Part shown: piece by piece, positions 1 to 7,796 of the stretch
Layout: each line of letters opens with the position of its first letter
How positions within the stretch are numbered: the stretch's first letter is position 1
Source of the DNA: Blastococcus sp. DSM 46786
GTDB lineage: Bacteria; Actinomycetota; Actinomycetes; Mycobacteriales; Geodermatophilaceae
NCBI RefSeq assembly: GCF_900109665.1
Contig: NZ_FOAO01000008.1
Coordinates: forward strand, 62,001 to 126,000
Length of the DNA stretch: 64,000 nucleotides
Direction: 5' to 3'
Notes under the pieces: model-generated
Database searches by the model: none
What the model was told of the DNA's origin: nothing
Seen by the model: only the letters and a program-made list of their open reading frames with translations
Program-made: the position numbers and the translations under genes

Positions 1-518
1 AGAACCTGCCGGTCTTCGACCGGGAGCAGCTCGGCTCGGCCGAGGGCGTGGCCCGCGGCGCCTACGTCCTGGCCGAGGCCTCCGGCGGGAGCCCCGAGGT
101 GATCCTGATGGGCACCGGCTCGGAGGTGCAGATCGCCGTCGCCGCGCGCGAGCGGCTGGAGGCCGACGGCGTCCCGACCCGCGTGGTCTCGGTCCCCTGC
201 GTCGAGTGGTTCGCCGACCAGGACCAGAGCTACAAGGACGAGGTGCTCCCGCCCTCGGTCCGCGCCCGCGTGAGCGTGGAGGCCGGCGTGCCCATGGGCT
301 GGCGCGAGTTCGTCGGCGACGCCGGGCGGATCGTCGGGCTCACCCACTACGGCGCCAGCGCCGCCTACACCGTGCTCTACGAGGAGTTCGGGCTGACCGA
401 CGAGGCGGTCGTCGCCGCGGCACGGGAGAGCCTCGAGGCCGCCCGCTCGGGGCACGCCGTCCCCGCCGGTCCGGTCGCCGCCACCGGCGGGCTCCCCCAG
501 GCCACCGGCGATCGCTGA
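1..518 (+). CDS. tkt: Transketolase, C-terminal part (5' end outside window)
   Basis: The reading frame is open from the left edge (first full codon at base 3) and ends at TGA 516-518, giving about 171 residues. Transketolase moves two-carbon ketol units between sugar phosphates in the pentose phosphate pathway, using thiamine diphosphate in the cytoplasm. The visible part matches the C-terminal domain: the MGTGSEV stretch that opens the domain, then GWREFVGD and GLTHYGASA near the end. The N-terminal ThDP-binding and central domains lie upstream of the window. The downstream neighbours tal, pgi, zwf, opcA and pgl belong to the same pathway. A palindromic repeat begins 4 bases after the stop. 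Confidence 0.95.
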   Translation, partial: NLPVFDREQLGSAEGVARGAYVLAEASGGSPEVILMGTGSEVQIAVAARERLEADGVPTRVVSVPCVEWFADQDQSYKDEVLPPSVRARVSVEAGVPMGWREFVGDAGRIVGLTHYGASAAYTVLYEEFGLTDEAVVAAARESLEAARSGHAVPAGPVAATGGLPQATGDR

Positions 519-521
519 GAA

Positions 522-584
522 AGGACCTCGCTGCCCCCACCACTCGCAGGCTCGCGGCGGGTCCCTGCAGCGAGGCCGTTCCAG
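522..584 (-). repeat. Dispersed palindromic element, copy A
   Basis: A structured element of about 63 bases begins 4 bases after the tkt stop. Its outer arms GGACCTCGCTGC (from 523) and GCAGCGAGGCC (567-577) pair. The reverse complement aligns base for base with copies at 12890-12955 and 50397-50458, sharing CTGCAGGG and CCGCGAGC-N-TGCGAG in the interior. It lies between tkt and tal, so it may be an intercistronic stabiliser or a partial terminator. Confidence 0.75.
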
Positions 585-607
585 TCCCTTCCCGAAAGGC
601 ACCTGAC

Positions 608-1708
608 ATGGCACAGAACGAGAACCTGGCCGAGCTGTCGTCCGCAGGGGTCGCCGTCTGGCTCGACGACCTCTCGCGGGACCGGATCCGCAGCGGCAAC
701 CTGCAGTCGCTGGTCGACGAGCACTCCGTCGTCGGTGTCACCACGAACCCGACGATCTTCGCCGCGGCGATCAGCGGCTCGGACTCCTACGACGACCAGC
801 TGCACGCCCTCGCCGTCCGCAAGGTGAGCGTCGAGGAGGCGCTGCGCACCGTCACGGCGGCCGACGTGCGCGACGCCTGCGACCTGCTGGCGCCGGTGGC
901 CCAGCGGCAGCCCGGCGACGGCCGCGTGTCGCTGGAGGTCGCCCCCGGCCTGGCCCACGACACCGACGCGACCGCGGCCGAGGCGGCCCACCTGTGGTGG
1001 CTGGTCGACCGCCCCAACCTGTTCATCAAGATCCCGGCCACCGAGGCCGGGCTGCCGGCGATCACCGAGACCATCGCCAACGGCATCAGCGTCAACGTCA
1101 CCCTGATCTTCAGCCTCGAGCGGTACAAGGCGGTCATGGACGCCTACCTCGCCGGTCTGGAGAAGCGGGCCGCCGAGGGCGGGTCGCTCGAGGGCATCGC
1201 CTCGGTGGCGTCGTTCTTCGTATCGCGGGTCGACAGCGAGATCGACAAGCGCCTCGATGCGGCCGGCGCGGACGCGTCGCTGAAGGGCAAGGCCGGCATC
1301 GCCAACGCCCAGCTGGCCTACCAGGCCTACGAGGAGGTCTTCTCCAGCGACCGCTGGAAGGCCCTCCAGGCGCAGGGCGCGGTCGCGCAGCGTCCGCTGT
1401 GGGCCTCGACCGGCGTCAAGAACCCCGAGTACTCGGACACGATGTACATCAGCGAGCTGATCGCCCCCGGCACGGTGAACACCATGCCGGAGAAGACGCT
1501 CATGGCCTACGCCGACCACGGCACGCCCGGCACCCCGGTGCAGAAGTCCTACGACGACGCCGCGGGGGTCATGCAGGCCGTGCGCGACGCCGGGGTGGAC
1601 CTCGACGACGTCTTCCGCGTGCTGGAGGAGGAGGGCGTGCAGAAGTTCGTCGACTCCTGGGACGAGCTCACCGACTCGGTCCGCACCGAGCTGGAGGACA
1701 AGGCGTGA
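608..1708 (+). CDS. tal: Transaldolase
   Basis: This 366-residue protein transfers a dihydroxyacetone unit between sugar phosphates in the non-oxidative pentose phosphate pathway. The family signature GVTTNPTIF is at residues 43-51. The Schiff-base lysine is Lys141 in [12 protein letters not shown]. The length and the segment [10 protein letters not shown] fit the actinobacterial transaldolase class, which is longer than the enterobacterial one. The ATG at 608 has GAAAGG about 9 bases upstream. The TGA stop overlaps the GTG of pgi, so the two are translationally coupled. tkt lies 89 bases upstream, separated by the palindromic repeat. Confidence 0.97.
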   Translation: MAQNENLAELSSAGVAVWLDDLSRDRIRSGNLQSLVDEHSVVGVTTNPTIFAAAISGSDSYDDQLHALAVRKVSVEEALRTVTAADVRDACDLLAPVAQRQPGDGRVSLEVAPGLAHDTDATAAEAAHLWWLVDRPNLFIKIPATEAGLPAITETIANGISVNVTLIFSLERYKAVMDAYLAGLEKRAAEGGSLEGIASVASFFVSRVDSEIDKRLDAAGADASLKGKAGIANAQLAYQAYEEVFSSDRWKALQAQGAVAQRPLWASTGVKNPEYSDTMYISELIAPGTVNTMPEKTLMAYADHGTPGTPVQKSYDDAAGVMQAVRDAGVDLDDVFRVLEEEGVQKFVDSWDELTDSVRTELEDKA

Positions 1709-3309
1709 AGCTCGCGGTCACCCGCACCGGCCTTGACGTCCCCGAGCCGTTGCGGGCCCGGCTCGAGCAGGACGACGTCGCCGCCCGCCTGGCCCGCAAG
1801 GACGCGACACTGTGGGGCCCCGACGCCGAGAGCGAGGCCGCCGTGCGGCTGGGGTGGCTGGACCTGCCGGCCACCTCGCGGTCGCTGCTCGCCTCGCTCG
1901 CCGAGCTCCGCGCCGAGCTCGTCGCCGAGGGGCTGGACCGCATCGTGCTGTGCGGCATGGGCGGCTCGTCGCTGGCCCCGGAGGTCATCTGCCGCACCGC
2001 CGGCGTACCGCTGGTCGTGCTCGACACCACCGACCCGGGCCAGCTGCTGTCGGCCATGACCGAGCTGGAGCGCACCGTCGTGGTGGTCAGCTCCAAGTCC
2101 GGCGGCACGGTCGAGACCGAGAGCCAGCGGCGGGCGTTCGTCGCCGCGTTCGCCCGCGCCGGCCTCGACGAGCGCCAGATCGGCGCGCGCTTCGTCGTCG
2201 TCACCGACCCCGGCTCCCCGCTGGCCGAGACGGCCTCGGACATGGGCGCCCGGGCGGTGTTCCTCGCCGACCCCACCGTCGGCGGGCGGTACAGCGCTCT
2301 GTCGGCCTTCGGGCTGGTCCCTTCCGCGCTCGCCGGTGCCGACGTCGCCGCGCTGGTCGACGACGCCGAGCAGCTGGCCGAGCGGCTCGCCGAACCGGGC
2401 AACGCGGCGATGGAGCTGGGCGCGGCGCTGGGCGCGGCGTTCCACGCCGGCCGCGACAAGCTCGCCCTCGCCGACGCCGGGGAGACCCCCGTCGAGGGCT
2501 TCGGCGACTGGGCCGAGCAGCTCATCGCCGAGTCGACGGGCAAGGAGGGGCGCGGCATCCTGCCCGTCGTGCTCGAGTCCCCCGAGGCACCCGGCAGCTC
2601 GGGGCCCGACGTGCTGCTGGGCCTGGTCGGCGCCGGCCCCACCGGTGCCGGCCCGGCGGTCGGCGTCACCGGGCCGCTCGGCGCGCAGTTCCTCGGCTGG
2701 GAGTACGCCACCGCGGTCGCCGGGCGGGTGCTGGGCATCAACCCCTTCGACCAGCCCAACGTGACCGAGAGCAAGGAGAACACCCAGGCGATCCTCGCCG
2801 CCGGGCTGCCCGACGAGCAGCCGGAGGCCACGATCGGTGCGGTGGAGATCCGCGGCACCGCTGCGGTGCTCCGGGGGGTCGACCTCTCCTCCCACGACGG
2901 GCTGTCGCTGACGCTGGACGCCCTCCTGGCGGCCGTCCCGCCCCGCGGCTACCTGGCGGTCATGGCCTACCTGGACCGCCTCCGGGACGCCCGCGCCGCC
3001 GAGGTACGCACCGCGCTGGCGCAGCGCACCGAGCAGGCGGTCACCTTCGGGTGGGGCCCCCGCTTCCTGCACTCCACCGGGCAGTACCACAAGGGCGGCC
3101 CGCAGGTCGGTGTCTTCCTGCAGATCACCGGTGCGCTGGACGAGGACGTGCCGGTGCCCGACCAGCACTACACCTTCGGCACGCTGCAGGCGGCGCAGGC
3201 CGCGGGCGACCGCAAGGCGCTGGCCGACCGCGACCGTCCGCTGCTGCACCTGCACCTCACCGACCGGGCGGCGGGCATCGACCAGCTGCTCACCGCGCTG
3301 CACTGCTGA
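1705..3309 (+). CDS. pgi: Glucose-6-phosphate isomerase
   Basis: This 534-residue SIS-domain enzyme interconverts glucose 6-phosphate and fructose 6-phosphate, linking glycolysis to the pentose phosphate branch. Visible sugar-phosphate isomerase motifs are [12 protein letters not shown] (about residues 78-89), [13 protein letters not shown], and the late [15 protein letters not shown]. Its overall form resembles the isomerase domain found in actinobacterial tal-pgi fusions, but here it is a separate gene. It starts at GTG 1705, whose last two bases are part of the tal stop (GTGA overlap). A perfect hairpin lies 53 bases after the stop. Confidence 0.93.
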   Translation: MKLAVTRTGLDVPEPLRARLEQDDVAARLARKDATLWGPDAESEAAVRLGWLDLPATSRSLLASLAELRAELVAEGLDRIVLCGMGGSSLAPEVICRTAGVPLVVLDTTDPGQLLSAMTELERTVVVVSSKSGGTVETESQRRAFVAAFARAGLDERQIGARFVVVTDPGSPLAETASDMGARAVFLADPTVGGRYSALSAFGLVPSALAGADVAALVDDAEQLAERLAEPGNAAMELGAALGAAFHAGRDKLALADAGETPVEGFGDWAEQLIAESTGKEGRGILPVVLESPEAPGSSGPDVLLGLVGAGPTGAGPAVGVTGPLGAQFLGWEYATAVAGRVLGINPFDQPNVTESKENTQAILAAGLPDEQPEATIGAVEIRGTAAVLRGVDLSSHDGLSLTLDALLAAVPPRGYLAVMAYLDRLRDARAAEVRTALAQRTEQAVTFGWGPRFLHSTGQYHKGGPQVGVFLQITGALDEDVPVPDQHYTFGTLQAAQAAGDRKALADRDRPLLHLHLTDRAAGIDQLLTALHC

Positions 3310-3362
3310 ACACCGGCGAGCCGGCCGGGGAGCCGCCGCTCGACCCGCGCCCGACCCACCCT

Positions 3363-3389
3363 GCCGTCCGGTCCGCCGGACCGGACGGC
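3363..3389 (+). terminator. Perfect hairpin between pgi and the zwf leader
   Basis: A 13-base arm GCCGTCCGGTCCG pairs perfectly with CGGACCGGACGGC across a one-base spacer. No T-run follows, which is usual at this GC. It lies 53 bases past the pgi stop and 27 bases before the zwf leader peptide. That leaves no room for a promoter between hairpin and leader, so it either terminates or attenuates the pgi transcript or sits inside the zwf 5' untranslated region. Confidence 0.6.
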
Positions 3390-3416
3390 GGGTTCCCCCG
3401 ACCACGAGGACGGACG

Positions 3417-3509
3417 ATGACTCTCTCCCCGCTGCGCGGCCCGCTCGTGCCCCTCTCCCCCCTGCGCCGCCCGCTCGTGCCCCTCGCCCCGCTGCGCGGC
3501 CCGCGATGA
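3417..3509 (+). CDS. Repeat-built 30-residue leader peptide coupled to zwf
   Basis: A short frame starts at ATG 3417 with a good ribosome-binding sequence (GAGGA, 3406-3410) 6 bases upstream. It encodes 30 residues built from three near-identical 10-residue units of the form PLxPLRxPLV. Its TGA (3507-3509) overlaps the zwf ATG (3506-3508) as ATGA. The zwf ATG has no Shine-Dalgarno sequence of its own, only GC-rich repeat, so zwf translation probably depends on ribosomes finishing this peptide. The repeat is also visible in the DNA as a 30-base period. I know of no family for the peptide. It could instead be a fortuitous frame in an expanded tandem repeat, but start signal, length and stop overlap all fit a translated leader. 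Confidence 0.5.
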   Translation: MTLSPLRGPLVPLSPLRRPLVPLAPLRGPR

Positions 3510-5023
3510 TCCCCAATCCGCTGCGCGACCCCCGGGACCGGCGGCTGCCCCGGGTGCCCGAGCCGTGCGCCCTGGTCGTCTTCGGCATCACCGGTGACCT
3601 GGCGCGCAAGAAGCTCCTGCCCGCCGTCTACGACCTCGCCAACCGGGGCCTGCTGCCCACGAACTTCGCCCTGCTCGGCTTCGCCCGCCGCGACTGGGGG
3701 GACACCGAGTTCGCCGAGCTCGCCCGCGACGCGATCCGGCAGCACGCCCGGACCCCGTGGCGCGAGGAGGTGTGGGAGCGGCTGGCCGGCAGCGTCCACT
3801 TCGTGCAGGGCTCGTTCGACGACGACACCGCGTTCGACGAACTGGCCGAGGCCCTCGGTGAGCTGGAAGGCTCCCACGGCATCGGCGGCAACGCGGCGTT
3901 CTACCTGTCGATCCCGCCGTCGATGTTCCCGGTGGTGCTCAAGCAGATGCAGCGCACCGGCATGGCCGAGAACACCGCCGGCCGGTGGCGCCGCGTCGTC
4001 GTCGAGAAGCCGTTCGGCACCGACCTGGCCTCCAGCCGGGAGCTCAACGCCCTCGTCGACTCCGTCTTCAGCGCCGACGACGTCTTCCGCATCGACCACT
4101 ACCTGGGCAAGGAGACGGTCCAGAACCTGCTGGCGCTGCGGTTCGCCAACAGCCTGTTCGAGCCGATCTGGAACGGCCACCACGTGGACTCGGTGCAGAT
4201 CACCATGGCCGAGGACGTCGGGATCGGTGGCCGGGCGAGCTTCTACGAGAAGACCGGCGCCGCCCGCGACGTGCTGCAGAACCACCTGCTGCAGCTGCTG
4301 GCGCTGACCGCGATGGAGGAACCGGTCGAGTTCTCGGCGGAGGAGATCCGCACCGAGAAGCTCAAGGTGCTGCGGGCCGTCTCGCTGCCCGAGGACCTCG
4401 CCACCTCCGCGATCCGCGGGCAGTACGAGCAGGGCTGGCTCGCCGGCCAGCGGGCGAAGGGCTACCGCCAGGAGGACGGCGTCGCCGACGACTCCACCAC
4501 CGAGACCTACGCCGCCGTCCGGCTCGGCGTGGAGACCCGCCGCTGGGCCGGCGTGCCGTTCTACCTGCGCGCCGGGAAGCGGCTGCCCCGCCGGGTCACC
4601 GAGATCGCCCTGGTCTTCAAGCGCGCGCCGCACCTGCCCTTCGCCGACACCGACACCGAGGAGCTGGGCAACAACCAGCTCGTCGTCCGCGTCCAGCCCG
4701 ACGAAGGGGTCACCCTCAAGTTCGGGTCGAAGGTCCCGGGCAGCGTGATGGAGGTCCGGGACGTGTCCATGGACTTCCTCTACGGCGAGCAGTTCACCGA
4801 GACCAGCCCCGAGGCCTACGAGCGGCTGCTGCTCGACGTGCTGCTCGGGGACGCCACGCTGTTCCCGCGCAACGCCGAGGTCGAGGCCTCCTGGGCGGTG
4901 ATCGACCCGCTCGAGGAGTTCTGGGCGGGGTCCGACCCCGAGCCCTACCGGGCCGGTGAGTGGGGGCCGCGCGCGGCCGACGCGATGCTGGCCGCCGAGG
5001 GCCGCCGTTGGCGGCGACCGTGA
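3506..5023 (+). CDS. zwf: Glucose-6-phosphate dehydrogenase
   Basis: This 505-residue enzyme oxidises glucose 6-phosphate to 6-phosphogluconolactone with NADP+, the first step of the oxidative pentose phosphate pathway. The coenzyme fingerprint GITGDLARKKLLPA lies near residues 27-40. The catalytic motif RIDHYLGKE is present in the middle, with EKPFGTD before it. The ATG at 3506 overlaps the stop of a small leader frame and lacks its own ribosome-binding site. No in-frame GTG or ATG lies in the repeat just upstream. The partner assembly gene opcA follows after 49 bases, then pgl, giving the standard actinobacterial zwf-opcA-pgl order. Confidence 0.97.
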   Translation: MIPNPLRDPRDRRLPRVPEPCALVVFGITGDLARKKLLPAVYDLANRGLLPTNFALLGFARRDWGDTEFAELARDAIRQHARTPWREEVWERLAGSVHFVQGSFDDDTAFDELAEALGELEGSHGIGGNAAFYLSIPPSMFPVVLKQMQRTGMAENTAGRWRRVVVEKPFGTDLASSRELNALVDSVFSADDVFRIDHYLGKETVQNLLALRFANSLFEPIWNGHHVDSVQITMAEDVGIGGRASFYEKTGAARDVLQNHLLQLLALTAMEEPVEFSAEEIRTEKLKVLRAVSLPEDLATSAIRGQYEQGWLAGQRAKGYRQEDGVADDSTTETYAAVRLGVETRRWAGVPFYLRAGKRLPRRVTEIALVFKRAPHLPFADTDTEELGNNQLVVRVQPDEGVTLKFGSKVPGSVMEVRDVSMDFLYGEQFTETSPEAYERLLLDVLLGDATLFPRNAEVEASWAVIDPLEEFWAGSDPEPYRAGEWGPRAADAMLAAEGRRWRRP

Positions 5024-5072
5024 CCGCCCCGCGCACCACCAGGCCGCAGCCGCGAGCGGAGGAGGAGACCCC

Positions 5073-6197
5073 GTGACCACCCTCTGGGACACCACCGGAT
5101 CCGCGGTGGTCAAGGAACTGGCCGCCCAGCGCCGCACGGGCGGCGCCGTCCTCTCCGGCGTGGCCCTGACCCTGGTGGTCGTGGCCGACGAGAGCCGGGT
5201 GGCCGAGGCCGAGGAGGCCGCCACCCATGCGGCGGAGATGCACCCCTGCCGGCTGCTCGTCGTCGTCCGCCGCCAGATCGACGCACCGGTCCCCCGCCTC
5301 GACGCCGAGGTGCAGATCGGGGGGCGGCTGGGCCCGGGCGAGGCGGTGGTCATGCGGATGTACGGCCGCCTGGCCCTGCACGCCGAATCCGTCGTCCTCC
5401 CGCTGCTGGCCGCCGACGCGCCGGTCGTCGCCTGGTGGCACGCGCCCGCGCCCGAGCGGCTGGCCACCGACGCGCTGTCCGTCGTCGCCGACCGCCGGGT
5501 CACCGACAGCTCCCTCGCGGACGACCCGCTGGAGGCCCTGCGCACCCGCGGGCAGGACTACGTGCCCGGCGACACCGACCTGGCGTGGACCCGCGGCACG
5601 GCCTGGCGGGCCACCCTGACCTCCACCCTCGACGCCGTGGCCGGGCGCCGCGGAGAACCGGTCCGGGTGCTCGACGGCCGGCTCACCGGCGCTCCCCGGA
5701 ACCCGACCGCGCAGCTGCTGGCCGGGTGGCTGTCCTCCCGCGCCGGGTGCCCGGTCGACATCGAGGCCGGGCAGCGGTCCGCCGGCCCCTCGGGCGTGGA
5801 GGAGGTGACGCTGCGGCTGGACCAGGACGAGGAGGTCCGGGTCGCCGCCGACCACCGCGGCGGGGCGGTCATCACGCAGCCCTACCGGCCGGACTCGACC
5901 GTCGCCCTCCCGGAACGCGTGCTGGGCGACCTGCTCAGCGAGGAGCTGCGCCGGCTCGATCCCGACGAGCCCTACGCCGACGCGCTCTCCTCCGCCACCG
6001 GCCTCGCCGGCCTGGCGGAACGCGCGCGCTCGCGCCAGCACATCTGGTTCGACCCCGCCGAGTCCGACGAGGAGGACGAGCGGCTGGCACCCACCGTGCC
6101 CGGCGACTCCGACGACTCCGACGAGGCCGCGCTCGGCGGGGAGCGGGACGCCGAGGAGCCCGCACCCGCCGACGTCCGACCAGGGAGGACCTCGTGA
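5073..6197 (+). CDS. opcA: Glucose-6-phosphate dehydrogenase assembly protein OpcA
   Basis: OpcA is needed for the assembly and activity of glucose-6-phosphate dehydrogenase in actinobacteria and cyanobacteria. The 374 residues begin VTTLWDTTGS, typical of the family, and carry the conserved segments MHPCRLLVVV and VAWWHAPAP. The C-terminal tail is strongly acidic (many Asp, Glu and Ser after about residue 330), as in relatives. The GTG start has a strong GGAGGAGG sequence 6-13 bases upstream. It lies between zwf and pgl, and its TGA overlaps the pgl GTG by 4 bases. Confidence 0.93.
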   Translation: MTTLWDTTGSAVVKELAAQRRTGGAVLSGVALTLVVVADESRVAEAEEAATHAAEMHPCRLLVVVRRQIDAPVPRLDAEVQIGGRLGPGEAVVMRMYGRLALHAESVVLPLLAADAPVVAWWHAPAPERLATDALSVVADRRVTDSSLADDPLEALRTRGQDYVPGDTDLAWTRGTAWRATLTSTLDAVAGRRGEPVRVLDGRLTGAPRNPTAQLLAGWLSSRAGCPVDIEAGQRSAGPSGVEEVTLRLDQDEEVRVAADHRGGAVITQPYRPDSTVALPERVLGDLLSEELRRLDPDEPYADALSSATGLAGLAERARSRQHIWFDPAESDEEDERLAPTVPGDSDDSDEAALGGERDAEEPAPADVRPGRTS

Positions 6198-7006
6198 CCC
6201 ACTCCCCCGGCGACCGCGTCGCCGCCGAGCTCGCCGCCGTCGGGCCGCCCCCCGACGTCGTGATCGAACCCGACGCCGACCGGCTGGCGCGCGCCGTCGC
6301 CGAGGCGCTCGTCGCCCGGCTCGCGGCCGCCCAGGCGGTGCACGGCACCGCATCGGTCGTGCTGACCGGCGGCGGCATCGGCATCGCCGTGCTGGAACGG
6401 GTGGCCGGCCTGGCCGTGGAGCCGGTGCGGGAGACCGTCGACTGGACCGCGGTCGACGTCTGGTGGGGCGACGAGCGATTCGTCCCGGCCGGGGACGCGG
6501 AGCGCAACGACGGGCAGGCCCGCACCGCCCTGCTGGACCGCGTCGGCCTCCCCGCGGAGCGGGTGCACGCCATGCCGGCCGCGGACTCCGGCCCCGCTTC
6601 ACCCGAGGAAGCGGCCGAGGCCTACCTGGCCGAACTGCGCGCGCACGCGCCCGACGGCGCCGACCTGCCGCGCTTCGACGTGCTGCTCCTCGGCATGGGA
6701 CCCGAGGGCCACACGGCGTCGATCTTCCCCGGCTCCCCCGCGGTCCACGACGAGCGACCGGTGCTCGCGGTGCGCGGCTGCCCCAAGCCACCGCCCACCC
6801 GCGTCAGCCTCGGCTACCCGGCGATCAACAGCGCCGAGGAGATCTGGATGGTCGTCTCCGGCGAGGGCAAGGCCGAGGCCGTGGCCGCGGCCCTGGGTGG
6901 CGCCGACCCCGTCGACCTCCCGGCCGCCGGGGTGCGCGGCACGCGCGCCACCCGGTGGCTGCTGGACGCCGGTGCCGCGTCGCGGCTACCGCGGTCGGGA
7001 GGCTGA
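6194..7006 (+). CDS. pgl: 6-phosphogluconolactonase
   Basis: This 270-residue enzyme hydrolyses 6-phosphogluconolactone to 6-phosphogluconate, the step after glucose-6-phosphate dehydrogenase. It has the two classical motifs of the DevB/Pgl family: WWGDERFVP with the nearby ERN, and GMGPEGHTASIFPGS with its catalytic histidine. It starts at GTG 6194 inside the opcA stop (GTGA overlap), so it is probably coupled to opcA. The stop lies one base from the stop of the convergent rbpA gene, leaving no room for an independent terminator. Confidence 0.95.
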   Translation: MTHSPGDRVAAELAAVGPPPDVVIEPDADRLARAVAEALVARLAAAQAVHGTASVVLTGGGIGIAVLERVAGLAVEPVRETVDWTAVDVWWGDERFVPAGDAERNDGQARTALLDRVGLPAERVHAMPAADSGPASPEEAAEAYLAELRAHAPDGADLPRFDVLLLGMGPEGHTASIFPGSPAVHDERPVLAVRGCPKPPPTRVSLGYPAINSAEEIWMVVSGEGKAEAVAAALGGADPVDLPAAGVRGTRATRWLLDAGAASRLPRSGG

Positions 7007-7007
7007 C

Positions 7008-7349
7008 TCAGCCGCCGCGACGCACGCGCAGCCGGTCGAGGGCCTCCTCGAGCAGGGCGTCGCCGTCGGCGTCGCTGCGCCGCTCGCGCACGTAGGCCAG
7101 GTGGGTCTTGTAGGGCTCGATCCGCGGCGCCGGCGGCGGGGCGGTCCGGTCCTGCCCGGCGGGCAGCCCGCAGCGCGGGCAGTCCCACAGCTCGGGCACC
7201 TCGGCCTCGCTCGCGAGCACCACGCGGGTCTCGTGCCCGTTGGCGCAGAAGAAGGGGATCCGCCGGCGGGGCGCGGACTCGCCGCGCTCCACCTCGCCGA
7301 CCGGACCCGCTCCGACCCGGGTGCCCCGGATCGCATTCCCACCAGCCAC
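7008..7349 (-). CDS. rbpA: RNA polymerase-binding protein RbpA
   Basis: RbpA is an actinobacterial protein that binds the principal sigma factor and stabilises the open promoter complex. The 113 residues match the family: the start VAGGNAIRGTRVGAGPVGE, a zinc-binding-type core with FFCANGHE and WDCPRCGLPAG, and the sigma-interaction C-terminus with HLAYVRERRSDADG. The start is GTG at 7349. A TAGACT -10-like hexamer lies about 54 bases upstream (7403-7408 on the minus strand). It is convergent with pgl. Confidence 0.95.
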   Translation of the reverse strand: MAGGNAIRGTRVGAGPVGEVERGESAPRRRIPFFCANGHETRVVLASEAEVPELWDCPRCGLPAGQDRTAPPPAPRIEPYKTHLAYVRERRSDADGDALLEEALDRLRVRRGG

Positions 7350-7476
7350 GTGTGCCCCCTGATCGTCCGTCCGGGCGCGGCGACGCCGACCGCCGCGGGA
7401 GGAGTCTAGGGCCTGGTGGGGCGCATCCCGGTCACGTTTGCGTGCCGGTTGTGAACTGTCCCACGCCGGCGTGAGG

Positions 7477-7713
7477 TCAGGGGGTGACCTTGATCAGGAT
7501 GCCGAGGCCGACGATGCACACCGTCCAGATCAGCGCCGTCAGCACGGTCAGCCGGTTGAGGTTCTTCTCGACCACCGATGACCCCGAGAGCGAGGAGGAG
7601 ACCGAGCCGCCGAACATCGAGGACAACCCGCCCCCCTTGCCGCGGTGCAGCAGGATGAGCACCACGAGCAGCAGGCTGCTGAGGACCAGCAGCACGTTGA
7701 GGACCAGCTCCAT
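7477..7713 (-). CDS. secG: Preprotein translocase subunit SecG
   Basis: SecG is the small membrane subunit of the SecYEG protein-export channel. The 78 residues contain two hydrophobic segments (about residues 4-22 and 54-74) separated by the conserved glycine- and serine-rich loop HRGKGGGLSSMFGG. In many actinobacteria secG directly follows tpiA in the gap-pgk-tpiA cluster. Here a solute-binding lipoprotein gene separates them. The ATG at 7713 is preceded on the minus strand by GGAGAGG. Confidence 0.95.
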   Translation of the reverse strand: MELVLNVLLVLSSLLLVVLILLHRGKGGGLSSMFGGSVSSSLSGSSVVEKNLNRLTVLTALIWTVCIVGLGILIKVTP

Positions 7714-7796
7714 TGACCTCTCCGGAAGGTTGTCGGCGACCGGCGACGGCCGCCAGCTCTGTGTTCGAGCGTAGCCGACGGGCAGGGGTGCCCCGG

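Noticed and set aside
3290-5545. A 751-codon open frame on the minus strand opposite zwf and opcA
   Set aside because: It is an antisense shadow of well-recognised genes. Its translation is Gly/Arg/Val-rich with no family motif. Similar long shadows oppose uvrC, uvrA, the S9 gene and uvrB.
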